Below are positions 25,301 through 37,300 of a DNA stretch of 64,000 nt, piece after piece. Made by a program: the position numbers and the translations under genes. The DNA lies in NCBI GenBank assembly GCA_946550725.1, contig CAMNQX010000001.1, forward strand, positions 124,001-188,000. The letters run 5' to 3'. The notes beneath the pieces were generated by a model. The model was not told the origin of the DNA and did not search any database. It saw nothing but the letters and a program-made list of their open reading frames with translations. Position 1 is the stretch's first letter. Every line of letters starts with the position of its first letter. This stretch comes from an uncultured Clostridia bacterium (GTDB lineage: Bacteria; Bacillota; Clostridia; Oscillospirales; Oscillospiraceae).

Positions 25301-28300
25301 GCGGAGACGGTGACCTTCATGTAGAAGTTGTCCGGCATATTGCCCTGGAGGGTCACCTGCTCCCCTGCCTTGGCGAAGGCGTGGGCGTCGTTGTAGCGGG
25401 TCTCGCTGGTGAAGTCCGCCGTCTCCGCGCCGTCGGCGGTGATGACCTTCACGCTGTTCAGCGCGCCGCTCTTGTTGTAGGCGGCGTAGCGGTCCGCCAT
25501 ATTCACCTGGAGCTTATGGGTGGTCTTGCCGTTGTTGACGCCCTCCACGGCGGTCTCAAATACCGCCTCGATGGTGCAGTCGTTGCTGGGGATGACCAGG
25601 GAGCCGTAAGCCTCCCAGCGGCCGGTCTCGGCGTTGAGGCGCAGGTCGTAGGCCAGCGGGATCAGGCCGTTCTCACCCGCCAGCTGGTAGTAGAGCCGCA
25701 CGAACCGCAGCACGGTGCCGTCGGCGTACTTGGGCGCAGTGATGAGGAAGGGGATCTCCTCGCCGGGCAGACCGCCCTTGGTGCGGTAGGTCTCCGGCTC
25801 CAGCGGGATGAACTCCTGGTGGCCTTCGCCGTCATCGATGACCTGGTCGCTGGGCTTGGTGCCGCCCAGATAGCTGTCATACCGGTCGCCGCCCTCGGTC
25901 AGGTCCAGCGGGATGCTGTCGCCCAGGCTCACGGTGTAGGTATTGCCGTTGTCATAGTCGCCCTCGTCAGAGATGGAGACCATGACCGTCACGTCCTCGG
26001 CGGGCATGGCGAAGCTCTCCACCGCCTTGCCGTCGGTGATCTTCAGGACCTTGGCGGTGCCGTTGGCGTAGAGGACCGCCGCCGCCTTGATGTAGTAGCC
26101 CTCGGGGATGGTGTACACGCTGGCCACCATGGTGCCCGGGGTGCCGCTGAACCGCGTGGTGGCTCCGGTGGCGTCGCCGCCCGCCAGGTACAGCGCCCCG
26201 GCGAACTCCGCGACCTCTTCGTCGGCCAGTTCGCTGCTCAGGTTCAGCTGCAGGTTGGCCGTGTAGCTGGGTATGTCAGCGTTGGGATTGCCGTTCTTGT
26301 CCAGCATCAGCACATGGCTGATGTCCAGATAAGAGCCTTCGCCGTCCATGAGCACCGCCACGGGCAGCTCATGGTCGCCGCCGTTGGTGCCGTCGCCGGC
26401 CTGGCCCAGGTTGTTGTTGCCCCAGGCGTACACCGCGCCGTAATTGTTGTCGTAAGCCAGCGAACTGCCGCCGTAGGGGGAGGTAGCGATGTACATCAGA
26501 TCCTCCAGCGGCGCGGTGGCGTCCTCCGGGTTGGCCTCGCCGGCGTACACCGGGCGGGCCTCCCAGGCGCGGCCGAGACGGCCAGAGGTAAGGTTGCGGC
26601 CCAACTGGGCGTGGCTGTTGGAGCCGGAGGCCATGATGCCGAAGATGCCGTAATCGGAGCTGTCGATGTAGGCCTTGCCGGTGTTGGGGTTGACCTCCAC
26701 CCGCTGCTGGCCCACTTCCTTGTAGATCACGTTGCCCGTCATGCCCACCGCCATCTGGAGGGCCACGGAAGGCACCTGGGTGGTGATGAAGCGGCTGCCC
26801 GTGGTGGCGTCGGGGTTCTCCTCCACGTGCTGGATGGTGGTGTTGAAGGTGGTCTGGTAGCTGGCCTCATAGATCTTGGTGGGATTGTAGGTCTCGGTGA
26901 CCCACTCCTTGACCGTTACCGTCTCCATCACGGGGTTGCCCTCGCCGTCGAACACGGGGTTGCCCTCTCCATCCACCTTCTGCTGCTGCTTCTCCACATC
27001 CTTCAGGACCTGGCGCTCGTCCCAGGCAGCGGTCTGGCCGTAGGTGTTATCGCCCCAGACCATGACCTGGCCCTGGGTGTCGATGGCCATTACGCTGCCC
27101 GCGCCGGAGGTCAGCGCCACTGCGTTGCTGTGGATGTCGCCCTTGGCGTAGACGGGTCCGCCGTCGGTACGGCCCGCGGCGTTGGTGTTGTAGTCCAGCG
27201 TGCCCAGCTGGCCGTCGTCGATGCGGCCCCAGCTCACCACGTCGCCCGTCCAGGTCAGAACGTGGCTGGTGGTGGTGTTGGTGGAGATATCCATCGCCCG
27301 GGCGTTGGCGGGCATGACCAGGCGGGTGGGATAGGTCTCGATCTCCTTCAGCAGCCGCTCGCCCATCTTCAGCTTGCCGTAGGCGTTGCTGCCCCAGCCG
27401 TAGATCTGGCCCTGCTTGGTCAGCGCCAGGACGTAGCTTTCGCCGGCGGCGATATCCACGATCTCGTCTCCGGGACGCAGGAAGTCGTTTTTGCCCTCAA
27501 AGAGCTTGGTGGGGGCGTAATAGCACTTGATGTTCGCGGTGTCGGGGTTCAACTGGCCGTAGCTGTTGCTGCCCCAGCCCCACAGCTCGCCCTTGTCGTT
27601 AAGGGCGACGGTAAAGCTGGAACCGACGGCGATCTTCTTGACCACCATCTCCACCAGCGCCTCGTCGATGGCGCCGGTCATGCCCGCGCCGATGATCTGC
27701 TGCGGCGAGGAACGGAATTCCTTCTTGTCCGAGCCGATGCCCAGCCGCCCGTCGGGCGCGCCGATGATCAGGTCGTTGTCGTAGTTGGCGCCGAAGGTCC
27801 ACACGGTGCCGTCGTCGCGGAGCACCACGCTGAAGTTCTGGCCCACACCGGTCTGGGGATAGGTGATGCTGGCGGGGGTCTCCTCGTCGGCGGGGTCCTC
27901 GGGCAGGGGCAGGCCGTACACCTTCATGAAGGCGTGGTAGTCGTTGCCCTCGTCGTCGGTGTAGCTGGCGACGATGTAGGTCACGCCAAAGCCCACCACC
28001 TTCACCGTCCAGTAGTCGTCGGTGGAGGCGTCGTGATCCACCACTGCCACCGTATCGTTCAGGGAGGTGAAGATGTAGTCGTCGGGCGTCAGCGGGATCA
28101 CCTTATGGGTGTTCAGGGTGTTGAAGGTCAGCCAGGTCTTAGCCCCCAAGTGGTCCTTGGACAGCTTGAAGCTGTCGCCCACATGGAGGACGTGCTCATA
28201 CTGGAGGTCGGAGGTGGTCTGGGTGACGGTGCCGTCCTGCCCGGTGGTCTCGGTCAACTCCTTCAGGTAGAGAGCGCGGATCTCGTCCTCCACCCCCACG

Positions 28301-31300
28301 GGCAGAGCATGCGGGTTGTAGCCGCCGGAGGTGGCGCCGTTGGCCTTGACCGCCAACGTGCCCAGCTGGCCGTGGGCGTTGGTGCCGGCGGCGTAAATGG
28401 AGCCGTCGTCCATGATGATCACAGTCTGGTAATCGCCGGCGGACACCGCGATGGGCCGGCGGCTGCCGTCCAGGGTAATGGCTGTCTGGGCCGTGCCGTC
28501 CAGCCACACCTGCACCCCGCTGGTGGGCGAGCTGGCCGCCGCGCCGTAGCCCAGCTGGCCGCAGGCGTTGGCGCCCCAGGTGTAGACCGTGCCGTCCTCC
28601 GTCACCGCCACGAAGTGGCCGGAGTTGGCGCTGACGCCGCCGCCGATGTCGATCAGGCGCACCCGGGCGTCATTGGGCATGACCTGCTTTCTGGGCAGGA
28701 AGGCGTGGACCTGGGACGTGCCCGTGCGGCCCATGGACAGATCGCCCCACAGCCACAGGCTGCCGTCCCGGCGGATGGCGGCGGAGGCGTTGCCCGCGGC
28801 GGCGATGGTCACCACGTCCTCCAGAGACACCCGGACGGGCACCGTCTTCTTCTCGCCGCCGCTGCGGCCGTTGCCCAGCTGGCCATAGGTGTTGCTGCCC
28901 CAGGCGTAGACCGAGCCGTACTGGTCCAGGGCCAGGACGTGGTTGTCGCCGGCGGCGATATCCACGATATTGGTGAGATAGATCTTGTTGTCGGGGCCGG
29001 CGGCCAGCTCCTCCGCGCTCCAGCCCTGACGGCGCACCCGCACGGGCACGTGGGAGCTGCCGGTGGCCTGGTTGCCCAGCGCGCCGTCGACGCCCTTGCC
29101 CCAGCTATACAGGTAGCCCGTGGCGTCCAGGGCGACGGAGAAGCCGTTGCCCGCAGCCACATCCACGATATTGGAGAGGTACTCGCCCTCGCCGTCGGCC
29201 AGGTTCAGCACCTTCACGGCGGTGGAGCCAAGGAGGCTCTCGGCGTACATCCGGTCGTTGCCCAGCTGGCCGTAGTCGTTGTTGCCCCAGGCGTACACGT
29301 TGCCGTAGCGGTCCACGGCCAGGGCGTGGTCGGACGCGGCGGCCACTTTGATGATGTCCTTCAGGTAGTCGCCGTACTGATAGTTCTCATAGCCGGGGTC
29401 GGCGTACCGCACCTGCATGGGCAGGTCGGCAAACTCCCGGCGCAGCAGGGTCTGGCCGGTCTGCTCGTCCACTTCGGAGTAGACCACGCCCGTGCCGGTG
29501 ACGTTGTTGGTGTTGTAGCCCCAGGTCCAGATGGTGCCGTCGGAGCGCAGCGCGACGGTGTACCCGCCGGCGGATACCACCATGGGCATCGTCACCACGC
29601 CGGTCTCCTCGCCCAGCTTCTCCAGGACCTCGGGGTCGGAGGAGGCGCGGAAGGTCAGCGCCAGACTCTTGGTGCGCCAGACGAAGTTGTCGCTGGCGGT
29701 CAGGCCGGACCACTGGTTGTAGCGGTCGGCCATATTGATCACGCCCTCCACATACCGGTCGTTCTTGTCGAACGCCGCCTGCTGAGGCATGACGATCCAG
29801 TCCTTGTTGGTGGTAAAGATGTCCTCGTCGGCAGAGGAGAGCAGCAGCTCCTCTACCCGGTTGCCGGAGACGGAGCGGTCCCGCAGCAGGTTCAGGTAGA
29901 AGTAGTCCATGTCGTAGACTTCCGACTTCTTTACGATGAACACCTGGTTCTTGTCCAGCACCAGGGTCTCGGGCAGCGGGTTGGCGCCGTTGAAGATCAC
30001 GCCGCCGCTGACTACTTCCGTCATATCAGGCACCCGGATGGTGGCGCTGAACAGGCTGATCTGATCCATGTCCGCCGCCATGAGGGTATCCTCCACGGCC
30101 GCGGGGGCCTCCGCGTACTCGCCGTCCAGGGCAAACAGGTCGGCCATTTCCGCCTGCTCCTCGGTATTTTGAGTAAGCTCCGCCGCCGCCTTCTCCTGCT
30201 CCGCGGCCAGATTGGCCACCAGAGCGTCAAAGCCGTAGTATTCCAGCATATCCACGATCTCGTCCTCGCTGAGGACGGAGGCCGCGTCGTCCTTCAGGGT
30301 CAGGATCGCGGCATAGGCCACGTCCAGCTCGCTGTGGGCGCCCACCGCCTGAGGCAGGCGGCTGCCCTTCACGGTGTCGTAGCCGTAGCCAAGGCCCATG
30401 ATGCCGTCGGCGTTGGAGCCCCAGGCGTAAATACCACCGGAGGCGTCCAGAGCGAAGACCGTGCCGCTGGCGGCGGCGATGGGCATGCCCTGGCCAAGGC
30501 CGTTGGCGTCCTTGGCCACATAGAAGCTGTGGCGGGACTGGTTCATGGTGGCATAGGCCTGGTTCAGCAGGGTGCCGTCACCCAGCTGGCCCGCCTGGTT
30601 GCGGCCCCAGGTGTACAGCGCGCCGCTCTCGGTCACGGCCAGGGAGGTGTACTCCCCGGCGGACACGTAGACCACGGGGTCGTCCGCGCCCAACTGAGAG
30701 CCGTCGGTCCGTCTCACCCAGCTGTCGGAGCCGCTGGTGCCTGTCTGGCCGTAGCCGTTGGAGCCGCAGGCGTACACTCTGCCTGTGTCGGTGAGGAACA
30801 GAGCGTGGTCGTAGCCGCCGGCCACCGCCACGTATTTGCCGTTGGCGGGCGCGGGCAGCTGGCTGCCGTTGTAATAGGCCGCGCCGGCGGTGGTGACATA
30901 GGCCAGCGTATTCCCGGCGAAGGCCGCGTCCTGCACACCGCTTTGGACGGTGGAGCCGCCCGACGCCAGTCTGCCGTCGGCGGTGATGTAGTAGCTGCCC
31001 GACCAGCTGGCCACGGCCTTTGCCGCGTTGGAGCCGCTGGCCAGGGTGGCGTGGTTGGTACCGCCGCCCCAGGTATAGACCTGGCCGCCGGCGGTCACCG
31101 CCACAGCGTGCTGGCCCTTGGCGTCAATGGACACCACGTTCTTCAGCACGTTCATGTTGTCGGCGGTATCGCTGATGATGACCTGCGTGGGCACAGACAC
31201 ATAGGCCATGCCCTTATTCTCATTGTTCGTGCCCCAGTTGTCGGCGTTGGCTCCGATGCCCAGCTGGCCCACGCTGTTGGAGCCCCAGGCCCACACGGTG

Positions 31301-34300
31301 CCGTCCGCCTTCAGGGCGACGGCGAAGTCGCTGCCCGCCACCACCATGGGCTTGGTGGTGGTGTAGAGGTCGTTGGGCGCGTTCACCTCGTCCCCGGGCA
31401 GGATGGTGAGCCGGAAGCTCACCGCCACCCCGGAATTCAGCTCGGTAACTGTGATCGTAGTGGTCCCGGCCGTGCCGTTTTCGGCGATGGAACCCACATG
31501 GCCGTCGGTCTGGTCGCCGGGGGTATACAGCGGGCGGATCTCAAACGCCTGCTCGCCGCCCACTGTGCGCTCGGTGATGGTCACCAACGGCAGCGAGGTG
31601 GTCACCTGGAACTTGCCGCCCAGGGTATCCAGGCTGTTGAGGCCGAAGACGTTGAGCATGGCCCCCGTCTCCACCAGCAGCTTCAGCTGGGTCAGGGTCA
31701 GGTAGTCGAAGTTGTAGATGGTCACGTCGGCGTCGGGCAGCGCGGTCCCGGCCAGGCTGCTCTTGCCGAACTTGGTCTTGGTGAAGGTGATGTTCCGCTT
31801 GGTCTGGTCGTCCACGCCCTTGCTGACGATCATGGGGGTGGTGACCCGGTCCAGCACGGCGGAGCCGTTGCCCAGCTGGCCGTGAGAGTTGTCGCCGCTG
31901 GTGAGGACGTAGCCGTCCTCCCGGATCATCACGCTGTGGGCGCCGCCCACGTCAATGGCCGTCATGTTGGAGAGGTAGCCGCCCTGGCCCTGGTTCACCG
32001 TCAGACCGGACTGGTTCCCGCTCACCTGGAACTCGCCGGTGGGCGCCATGGCGGGATACTTGGTGACCGTCGTGGTGGTGGTCAGCGTGGCCTCGGGGGC
32101 GAAGAACAGCGGCTGGTCGTAACCGTTGACGGCCTGCTTGTTCTCGCCGTTCTCGATCTCGAAGACGGGCTTGCCGTTGGCGGTGGTGACCTTGGCGGCG
32201 GCGTCCACATCCGCCTCCACGTAGTAGAGGGCCGCGCCGCTCTGGTCCTTCATCTGCTCATAGAGCTGGGCGGTGTTGGTGGGATAGTAGTTGATGGTGG
32301 CGTACAGCTTGTTGGCCGCGGAGCCGTCCGCCAGCTGGCCGTTGTCGTTCAGGCCCCAGGTGTACACCTGGCCCGTGGGGGTAAAGGCGTAGGAGGAATA
32401 CCCGCCCGCGGCGATGGAGGAGATGTGCTTCAGGCTGATGGCGGCCACGTTCTCGGGCAGCTTGGAGCCGTCCTCATACTGGGCGGCCATCACCCGGGTG
32501 GGCCAGTACCGGTCGATCTGGTCGCCGGTACCCAACTGGCCATAGTAGTTGTAGCCCATGCCGTAGACGTTGCCGTGGCTGTCGTAGGTGCCCAGCTCAC
32601 GGTCCAGATCGGCGGTGAGGTACTCGCCGTTGGCGCCGTAGCAGAAGTCGGCGTCGTCCAGCAGCAGCAGGGTATAGTCGTTGCCCACAGCCACGTCCAC
32701 GATCGTGTGGTTGTAGCTGAAGGGGAACAGGTTCTCGTTCAGAATTTCTCTGGGCAGGGAGCGTGCGCTGCCCACATTACCGTTGGACGGATCGCCCAGG
32801 CCCAGCTGGCCGTGGGAGTTGTCGCCCCAGGTATACGCCGCGCCGGCGGCGGTGAGCGCCACCGCGTGCCGCGGCCCGGCCACGATCCGGGCCACCCCGT
32901 CCAGCTTGTAGGGGGTGTTCCAGTTTTCGGTCTGGGCCTGGCTGGTGGAGAAGCCGAACACGGGGGTGGGCTTGGTCACGTTGGCCGTGGTGGCCTGGTA
33001 GGTGCCGGTGGCGGCGTTGTAGACGCCGGTACCGGTCTGGTAGCGGTCGTTGCGGCCCCAGCCCCAGACCTGGCCCTCGCTGTCCAGCGCCAGAGTGTAG
33101 TAGTCACCGGCGGACACGGCCACAAACGGATGGACCTGGAGGTTCCTGGCCACCGTGGGATCGATGGTGATCTTCATGGGACGGTCGTGGGCGGTGGTGG
33201 TGCCGTCGCCCAGCTGGCCGTAGTTGTTGGCGCCCCAGGACCACAGGTCGCCGTTCTCGTCCACGGCCACAGTGTGGTAGAGGCCGGTGGCCAGGGCGAT
33301 GGCCTTGTAGGTGCGGACGGTCGCCGGATCGCCCTCGTTGACGGGCGGGACGGTCTCGGTGAGGGTCACCTTCCCCGCCACATTGGCGGGCACAGCGGCG
33401 GTGTCGCGGCCCAGAACGCCGGTGTCGGCGGCGCCCCAGGTGTAGATCTCGCCGTTGGCGGTGATGGCGGCGGTAAAGTTCTCCCCGGCGTCCACCACGG
33501 GCGCGACATCGTTGTCAAGACCCGCGGCCGCCCGGTTGATGTGGAGCACGATGACGCCCAGCTCCAGAGCCAGCTCCGTGGTCTCGCCGTGCTCCAGGTG
33601 GAGGGCCTCGGTGTGCTGGATATCCCGCAGGATAATGCGCACCGTGCCCGACTTCAGCGCCTCCACGGTGCCGTCGGGATGGATGGTGACCGTGCCGTCG
33701 GTGATGGTGCCGTCGGCGTTCTTGGTGGCGCCGTTGGGCAGCTCCAGACGGTAGCGGCCGCTGTCGCCCAGGGTCACATCCGTCTCCACCTGGTTCTGGG
33801 TATAGATGTAGTTGAGGAAGTAGGGGCTGGTGGTCTGGATCTTGTCCAGCGTCAGCTTTTCGCCCACGTTCATCACGATCTCGGGCTGCTCGGAGGATGC
33901 GGTGTGGCTCACGGCCACGTTGTCCGCGCCGGTCAGGGTGTACTGGGTGGGGGTGAGGCCGTAGCGGTCGCCGGTGATGCGGTAGAGATAGTTGAAGGTC
34001 TCGCCGTCCACCGTCTGGCTCCACTTGCTGCGGTCGCTGCTGTTCCAGGCGGTGCCGTCCTTGTCGCCCATGGTGCCGACAGCGTCGTTGCCGTAGGCGT
34101 ACATGGCCCCGTCCTTGGTCACCACCACGGTATGGGTGCTGTGGGACACCGCCATAAAGGTGTCGGTGAGGACGCTGGCGGCGCTGTCGCCGTCGGCGGT
34201 GGTGCTCTGATAGGCCTGGCCCGCCCGGATCCGGTTGGCGGCGGTGGGCGCGGCCGCGGAGGACACGCCGCTCCAGAGGTAGGTCACGGCGGAGCCGTCG

Positions 34301-37300
34301 GTGATGAAGGTGGCGATATCGTGCTTGGCCTCCATCCGGGCGATCCGCTCGCCCTCGGCGAAGGTCAGCTTCACCGCGCCGGTGGCGGTGCCGGCCACGC
34401 CGGTGCGGCCCCAGACCCACACCTGGCCGTCGATGTCCAGCGCCAGGGAGAAGTTGTCCCCGGCGGCGATCTCCACGATGCCGCGGAGGGCCTCGTTGGT
34501 GCCGGACTTCACCACCTGCTTGGGATCGAAGTAGCTCCCGCCGGTGGAGCCGTTGCCCACCTGGCCGTAGGCGTTGCTGCCGTAGGCCCAGACGGTGCCG
34601 TCGCTGCGCAGCAGCAGGGTGTGCTCCGCCCCGGCCGCCACGTCGATCATGTTGGCGGCCTTCAGGCGGTGAGAGGTGTGGAAGTTGCCGTAGCCGCCCT
34701 TATCCAGGGAGACCTGATTCTGATTGTTGCGGCCCCAGGCGTAGACCTCGCCGTTCTGGGTCAGGGCCAGGGCGTGGTTGGTACCGGCCGCCACCTTGAT
34801 GACCCTGTTGATGTAGCTGTCCTCATAGTAGCCGAAGGCCTTCTTGGTGCCGTCCATATGGACCGAGCGGGTGGTGAGAAGCTCGTTCTCCAGGGAGTTG
34901 GGATAGGTGCCGTTGAAGGTCTTGTACGACCCGTCAAAGAGCTGCTCCGCGCCCAGGGTGATCACGGGGTTGCCGTTATAGTTGTTGCCGGGATAGTTGT
35001 AAAGGGTGTTGTCGATGCGGGTGGCCACCAGGCCCTTGTTGACGCCGTCGATCTGCACGGTGTTGCCGCTGCTGCCGTTGCCGAACCGGCTGTAGCTGTT
35101 CACGCCCCAGGCGTACACCTTGCCGTCCATCGCCTCGCCGCTGGCCTGGGTCCCGCCGTTCTTCAGGAAGAGCATATACGTCTCGTTGCCCACCATCTGG
35201 GTAATGCCGGTGAGGTAGCCGGTGGGATCGTCGGGATCCTGGACCTGGGTGGGTACCACGATGTGCTCCCCGGCCAGATCGGAAGCCAGGAAGCCGTTGG
35301 TATAGTTACCCCACGCCCACACCGTGCCGTCAGGCTTCAGGGCGAAGGTGAAGTCGTTGCCGGTGATGATGGTGGGCATGGTCATCTGATGGACGTACTT
35401 ATTCTCGCCCGTCAGGCCGTCGCCCACCTTGACGCCCAGCGCGTGATAGTCCGCGCCGTTGTCGGAGTAGGTCAGGATGTCGTTGTAGAAGTTCACCCGG
35501 ATGCGGGTGGAATACTCGGGACGGTCGGGATCGCTGACCGTCACGTAGGTATACATACCGGGCAGGATATTCTCATAGTTCACAGTGGCCAGCCCGCTGG
35601 TCTCGTCCTTAAAGGTGAGCAGCTCGGGGTTGGCGCTCTGGAACTTCAGACGGCGGCGCTTCTTCTCGTCGGTGGCGTCGTTGTTCACATAGATGTTGGT
35701 GTACCAAACCGCGTCCGCCAGCGTGTTGAAGCTGGTGGTGCGCTCCACGGCCACGGCCTGGTTGGCCACGTCGATCTTGAAGGTCTGCTTCTCGTGGACC
35801 TTGATGTCGATGGACCAGGGACGGTGCACCACATAGGTGGTGGAGGCGGTCTGGTCAATGTCGCCGTTCAGCGCAGTGTCCGCCACGCCCACGATCACCG
35901 TGTTGAGGGTCAGCTTCTCCATGGTGTCCTGGCCGTAGTACACCTCGCCCGGGGCGGAGATGGGCAGGACCAGGCTGTGGTTGGTGGAGCCGATACCCAG
36001 CTCGCCGCTGGCGTTCTCACCCCAGGCCCACAGGGTGCCGTCCGACTTCAGGATCACGGTGGCCAGGGTGCTCATGGCCAGGCCGTAGGTCTGCTTATAC
36101 TTGCCCGGGTTGTCGTCCCAGTAATCCAGGCCGGTGTCGCCGTAGCGCTCCACATTGGTGGGCTTGGACTTGACCGCGGCGTCCTCCGCCGCCAGCTTGC
36201 GGGTGCCCTTTACATTCCCGCCCCACTCATACACGTCGCCCCTCTGGGTAAGCGCGCCGCTGCGGGTGCCGCCGATGGCCACCTGGACGATGCGGTCTCC
36301 CGCCGCCAGCGCCTGATCCAGCCGCACGCCGTCGCCGTTCTTCACCGCCACCGGGCGGCCAATGTGGTCCTTCGTGGCGTTGGCGGTGATCTGATACTGG
36401 CTGTTGTCGCCCGTGCCGAAGACCACGCCGCTCTTGTCGGTGGTCATGGGGGTGTAGCCGTTGTCCGCGTCATCCACCAGGTCGGTGGGCCACGCGCCGG
36501 AGGTGCGCTCCACCGCGCTCACCGAGTTCATACCCAGCATGAGCACATGGCTGTCCCCGGTGGAGTAGCTGTTGGCGATCTGGACCACGTCGCGGAGGTA
36601 GTTGCCCTCGCCGTTGACCTCGCTGCCCTCACGCACCATCACGGGCCGGCGCTGGATGGGCTGGGTGGCGGTATAGGTGTTTGTGCCGTCCGTCCAGTTG
36701 TACCAGCAGCTCTCGTCATAGTTGGTCCGGAGCACGTTGTCCTCGCCGATATCCCAGCTGCCGGACAGGCTGCCCCAGCCGAACACCTGCCCGCCCACGG
36801 TGCGGATCAGGCTGTAATTCCGGCCGGCATACACCGACTCCACGTTGTCGATGACGGCGGTGGAGTAGACAGATTCGTTGGTGGCGGTGGCGGAGTAGCC
36901 GTAGTTGTGGAAGCCGCTGGCGGCGGTGGCGGCGTCCTTGTCGGGCAGCTTGCCCGCCGCGCTGCGGGCGCCGCTCTTCTCCTGGGTGTTGATGTAGCCG
37001 CCCCGCTCGATGCGGGTGGGTCTGGTCACAACGCTCTGGTGGCCGCCCAGCAGGCTGCTGCTGTCCACATGCTGGCAGTCGTCGTCGCGCAGGTTGATCT
37101 GGCGGTTGTTGTTGAGGCCCACGCCGTAAGCCCGGCCCTGCTTGGTGGCGATCAGGGTGGTGAACCACCCCGCGGAGAGCTGGGCGATGTTGTGGATGGG
37201 CTTCGTGGCCGGGTTCGTGTCCTCCGGGTTGCCGTTGCGGTTGATGATGGTGCCGTCGGAGGCGGTGATGTTCAGCTCAATGGGGTAAATATACCGGGTC

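Noticed and set aside
32620-32660. FCYGANGEYL as an extra blade of P14
   Set aside because: It is directly followed by VYGMGYNYYGQLG with no second inner strand, so both belong to one blade.
33515-34420. Minus-strand open frames in other registers (for example 3,227-3,787, 9,863-10,879, 33,515-34,420, 41,378-42,370)
   Set aside because: They overlap the main register, are rich in Arg, Gly, Gln and His, and show no domain. High G+C shadows.
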